Assembly: GCA_016716965.1 (NCBI GenBank)
Contig: JADJUP010000041.1
Span: 32,415-96,414 of the forward strand
DNA from: Sulfuritalea sp.
GTDB taxonomy: Bacteria; Pseudomonadota; Gammaproteobacteria; Burkholderiales; Rhodocyclaceae
DNA: 64,000 nt
Reading direction: 5' to 3'
The stretch's first letter is position 1. Each line of letters begins with the position of its first letter. A model generated the notes under the pieces. It saw only the letters and a program-made list of their open reading frames with translations. It ran no database searches and had not been told where the DNA came from. Shown piece by piece: positions 63,409-64,000 of the stretch. A program made the translations under genes and the position numbers.

Positions 63409-64000
63409 ATGAATCTCCGCCGAAGCCGAAATTCCTCAGCAAGAACAACGTCAAATCGGTACTGGCGCAGTTCGACGACATCCATGGCGCCGCCGGAAGG
63501 CGGAAGTCGGTGCCGGCGGCGCACCGGGACATCCTCAACGCCGGTGCCAGTTTCGCCGGCTTCGCCGTGTGGGGTCTCGGCATCGGGCCGCACGGTCCCG
63601 ACTACATGGCGGTGCGGCCGACTATCCACGCTCTCGCTGGTGCCTTGGCAACCGGGCTACGCGCGCATCGTCTGCGACGGTCATGTCAAAGGCAAGCCCT
63701 GGGATTACGACTCGCGTGTCACGCTGAAAAAGCAGATTGCCCGGCTGGGAAAAATGGGCATGACCTTCATGACCGGTCTCGAACCCGAATTCTCGCTGCT
63801 CAAGCGCAGCGTGACCGGCAAGGTCGTTCCCTGCGAAGACAGCGACACGCTGGCCAAGCCCTGCTATGACTACAAGGGCCTGTCGCGCTCGCGCGCCTTC
63901 CTCGACAAACTGGTCGACAGCCTGCTCGCCGTCGGCATCGACGTCTATCAGGTGGATCACGAGGACGCCAACGGCCAGTTCGAAATCAACTACACCTTTG
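63409..64000 (+). CDS. glnT: type III glutamine synthetase-like enzyme (possibly gamma-glutamylmethylamide synthetase), partial, frameshifted
   Basis: N-terminal part only, cut by the window edge. Frame 0 gives KFLSKNNVKSVLAQFDDIHGAAGRRKSVP .. FAGFAVWGLGIGPHGPDYMAV; after an indel near 63618 another frame continues LSTLSLVPWQPGYARIVCDGHVKGKPWDYDSRVTLKKQ .. CYDYKGLSRSRAFLDKLVDSL .. VDHEDANGQFEINYTF. A second shift lies near the ATG. Members next to sox-like genes are often GmaS, which joins methylamine to glutamate. Confidence 0.82.
   Translation, partial: MNLRRSRNSSARTTSNRYWRSSTTSMAPPEGGSRCRRRTGTSSTPVPVSPASPCGVSASGRTVPTTWRCGRLSTLSLVPWQPGYARIVCDGHVKGKPWDYDSRVTLKKQIARLGKMGMTFMTGLEPEFSLLKRSVTGKVVPCEDSDTLAKPCYDYKGLSRSRAFLDKLVDSLLAVGIDVYQVDHEDANGQFEINYTF

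Overview
The window is high-GC, densely coded, operon-rich DNA from a Gram-negative, sulfur-active bacterium. The gene set (TorF porin-glnK-amtB, ubiB/ubiK, thiS-thiG-trmB, argS-SPOR-dsbA, NnrS, an Mla-type ATPase) fits a betaproteobacterium, probably Rhodocyclales-like. That placement is inference from gene content and style, not from a marker tree. No tRNA, rRNA, CRISPR array or intact insertion sequence was seen.

Layout. 1-28 kb is mostly housekeeping: the end of hemW, an orphan Mla-type ATPase, a frameshifted nnrS, a diguanylate cyclase, trmB/thiG/thiS, a two-gene ABC-2 exporter, a receiver-TPR protein, a hydrolase, a 2Fe-2S ferredoxin, a MazG-like enzyme, a VanZ protein, a J-like/trypsin fusion, a sodium:solute symporter, ubiB, argS, a SPOR protein, dsbA, an SDR, a BtuF-like protein, a DUF3857/transglutaminase protein, pirin and flavodoxin genes with a divergent LysR gene, and an MFS transporter.

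29.4-43.5 kb is the most interesting part: a thiocyanate-degradation and sulfur-handling island. It holds a CbiM-like cobalt permease, cyanase, a methyltransferase, a LysR regulator, the three subunits of cobalt-type thiocyanate hydrolase (scnBAC), a P15K-like activator, a NitT/TauT-type ABC transporter with two paralogous permeases, then DsrE-like, TusA-like, sulfide:quinone-reductase-like and DUF1641 proteins and an unrecognised 376-residue protein. Three copies of one 45-bp LysR-type operator (two ATAG-N7-NNAT half sites exactly 30 bp apart) lie in front of the cobalt permease, at the regulator's start codon and in front of scnB. They tie cobalt uptake, the regulator and the cobalt enzyme into one regulon.

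43.5-56.4 kb holds a Pat-like acyl-CoA synthetase/acetyltransferase, an EF-hand membrane protein, a metallo-beta-lactamase-fold hydrolase, a hybrid histidine kinase, comM, ubiK, and a sigma-54/NtrC-type promoter driving torF-glnK-amtB. 56.5-64 kb holds a GNAT protein, an XRE-cupin regulator, purU and a soxBDAG-like cluster followed by a type III glutamine synthetase. That order suggests the N-methylglutamate route of methylamine use as an alternative to plain sarcosine oxidation.

A dispersed 23-bp motif (AARAGTCGGCGCTGGCG + NYACGG) occurs eight or nine times, on both strands and mostly inside genes. Several genes carry single-base frameshifts (nnrS, the SPOR gene, the DUF3857 gene, soxA, soxG, glnT), and two patches are runs of G. 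Draft-assembly error is the likeliest reason, so those genes may be intact in the organism.
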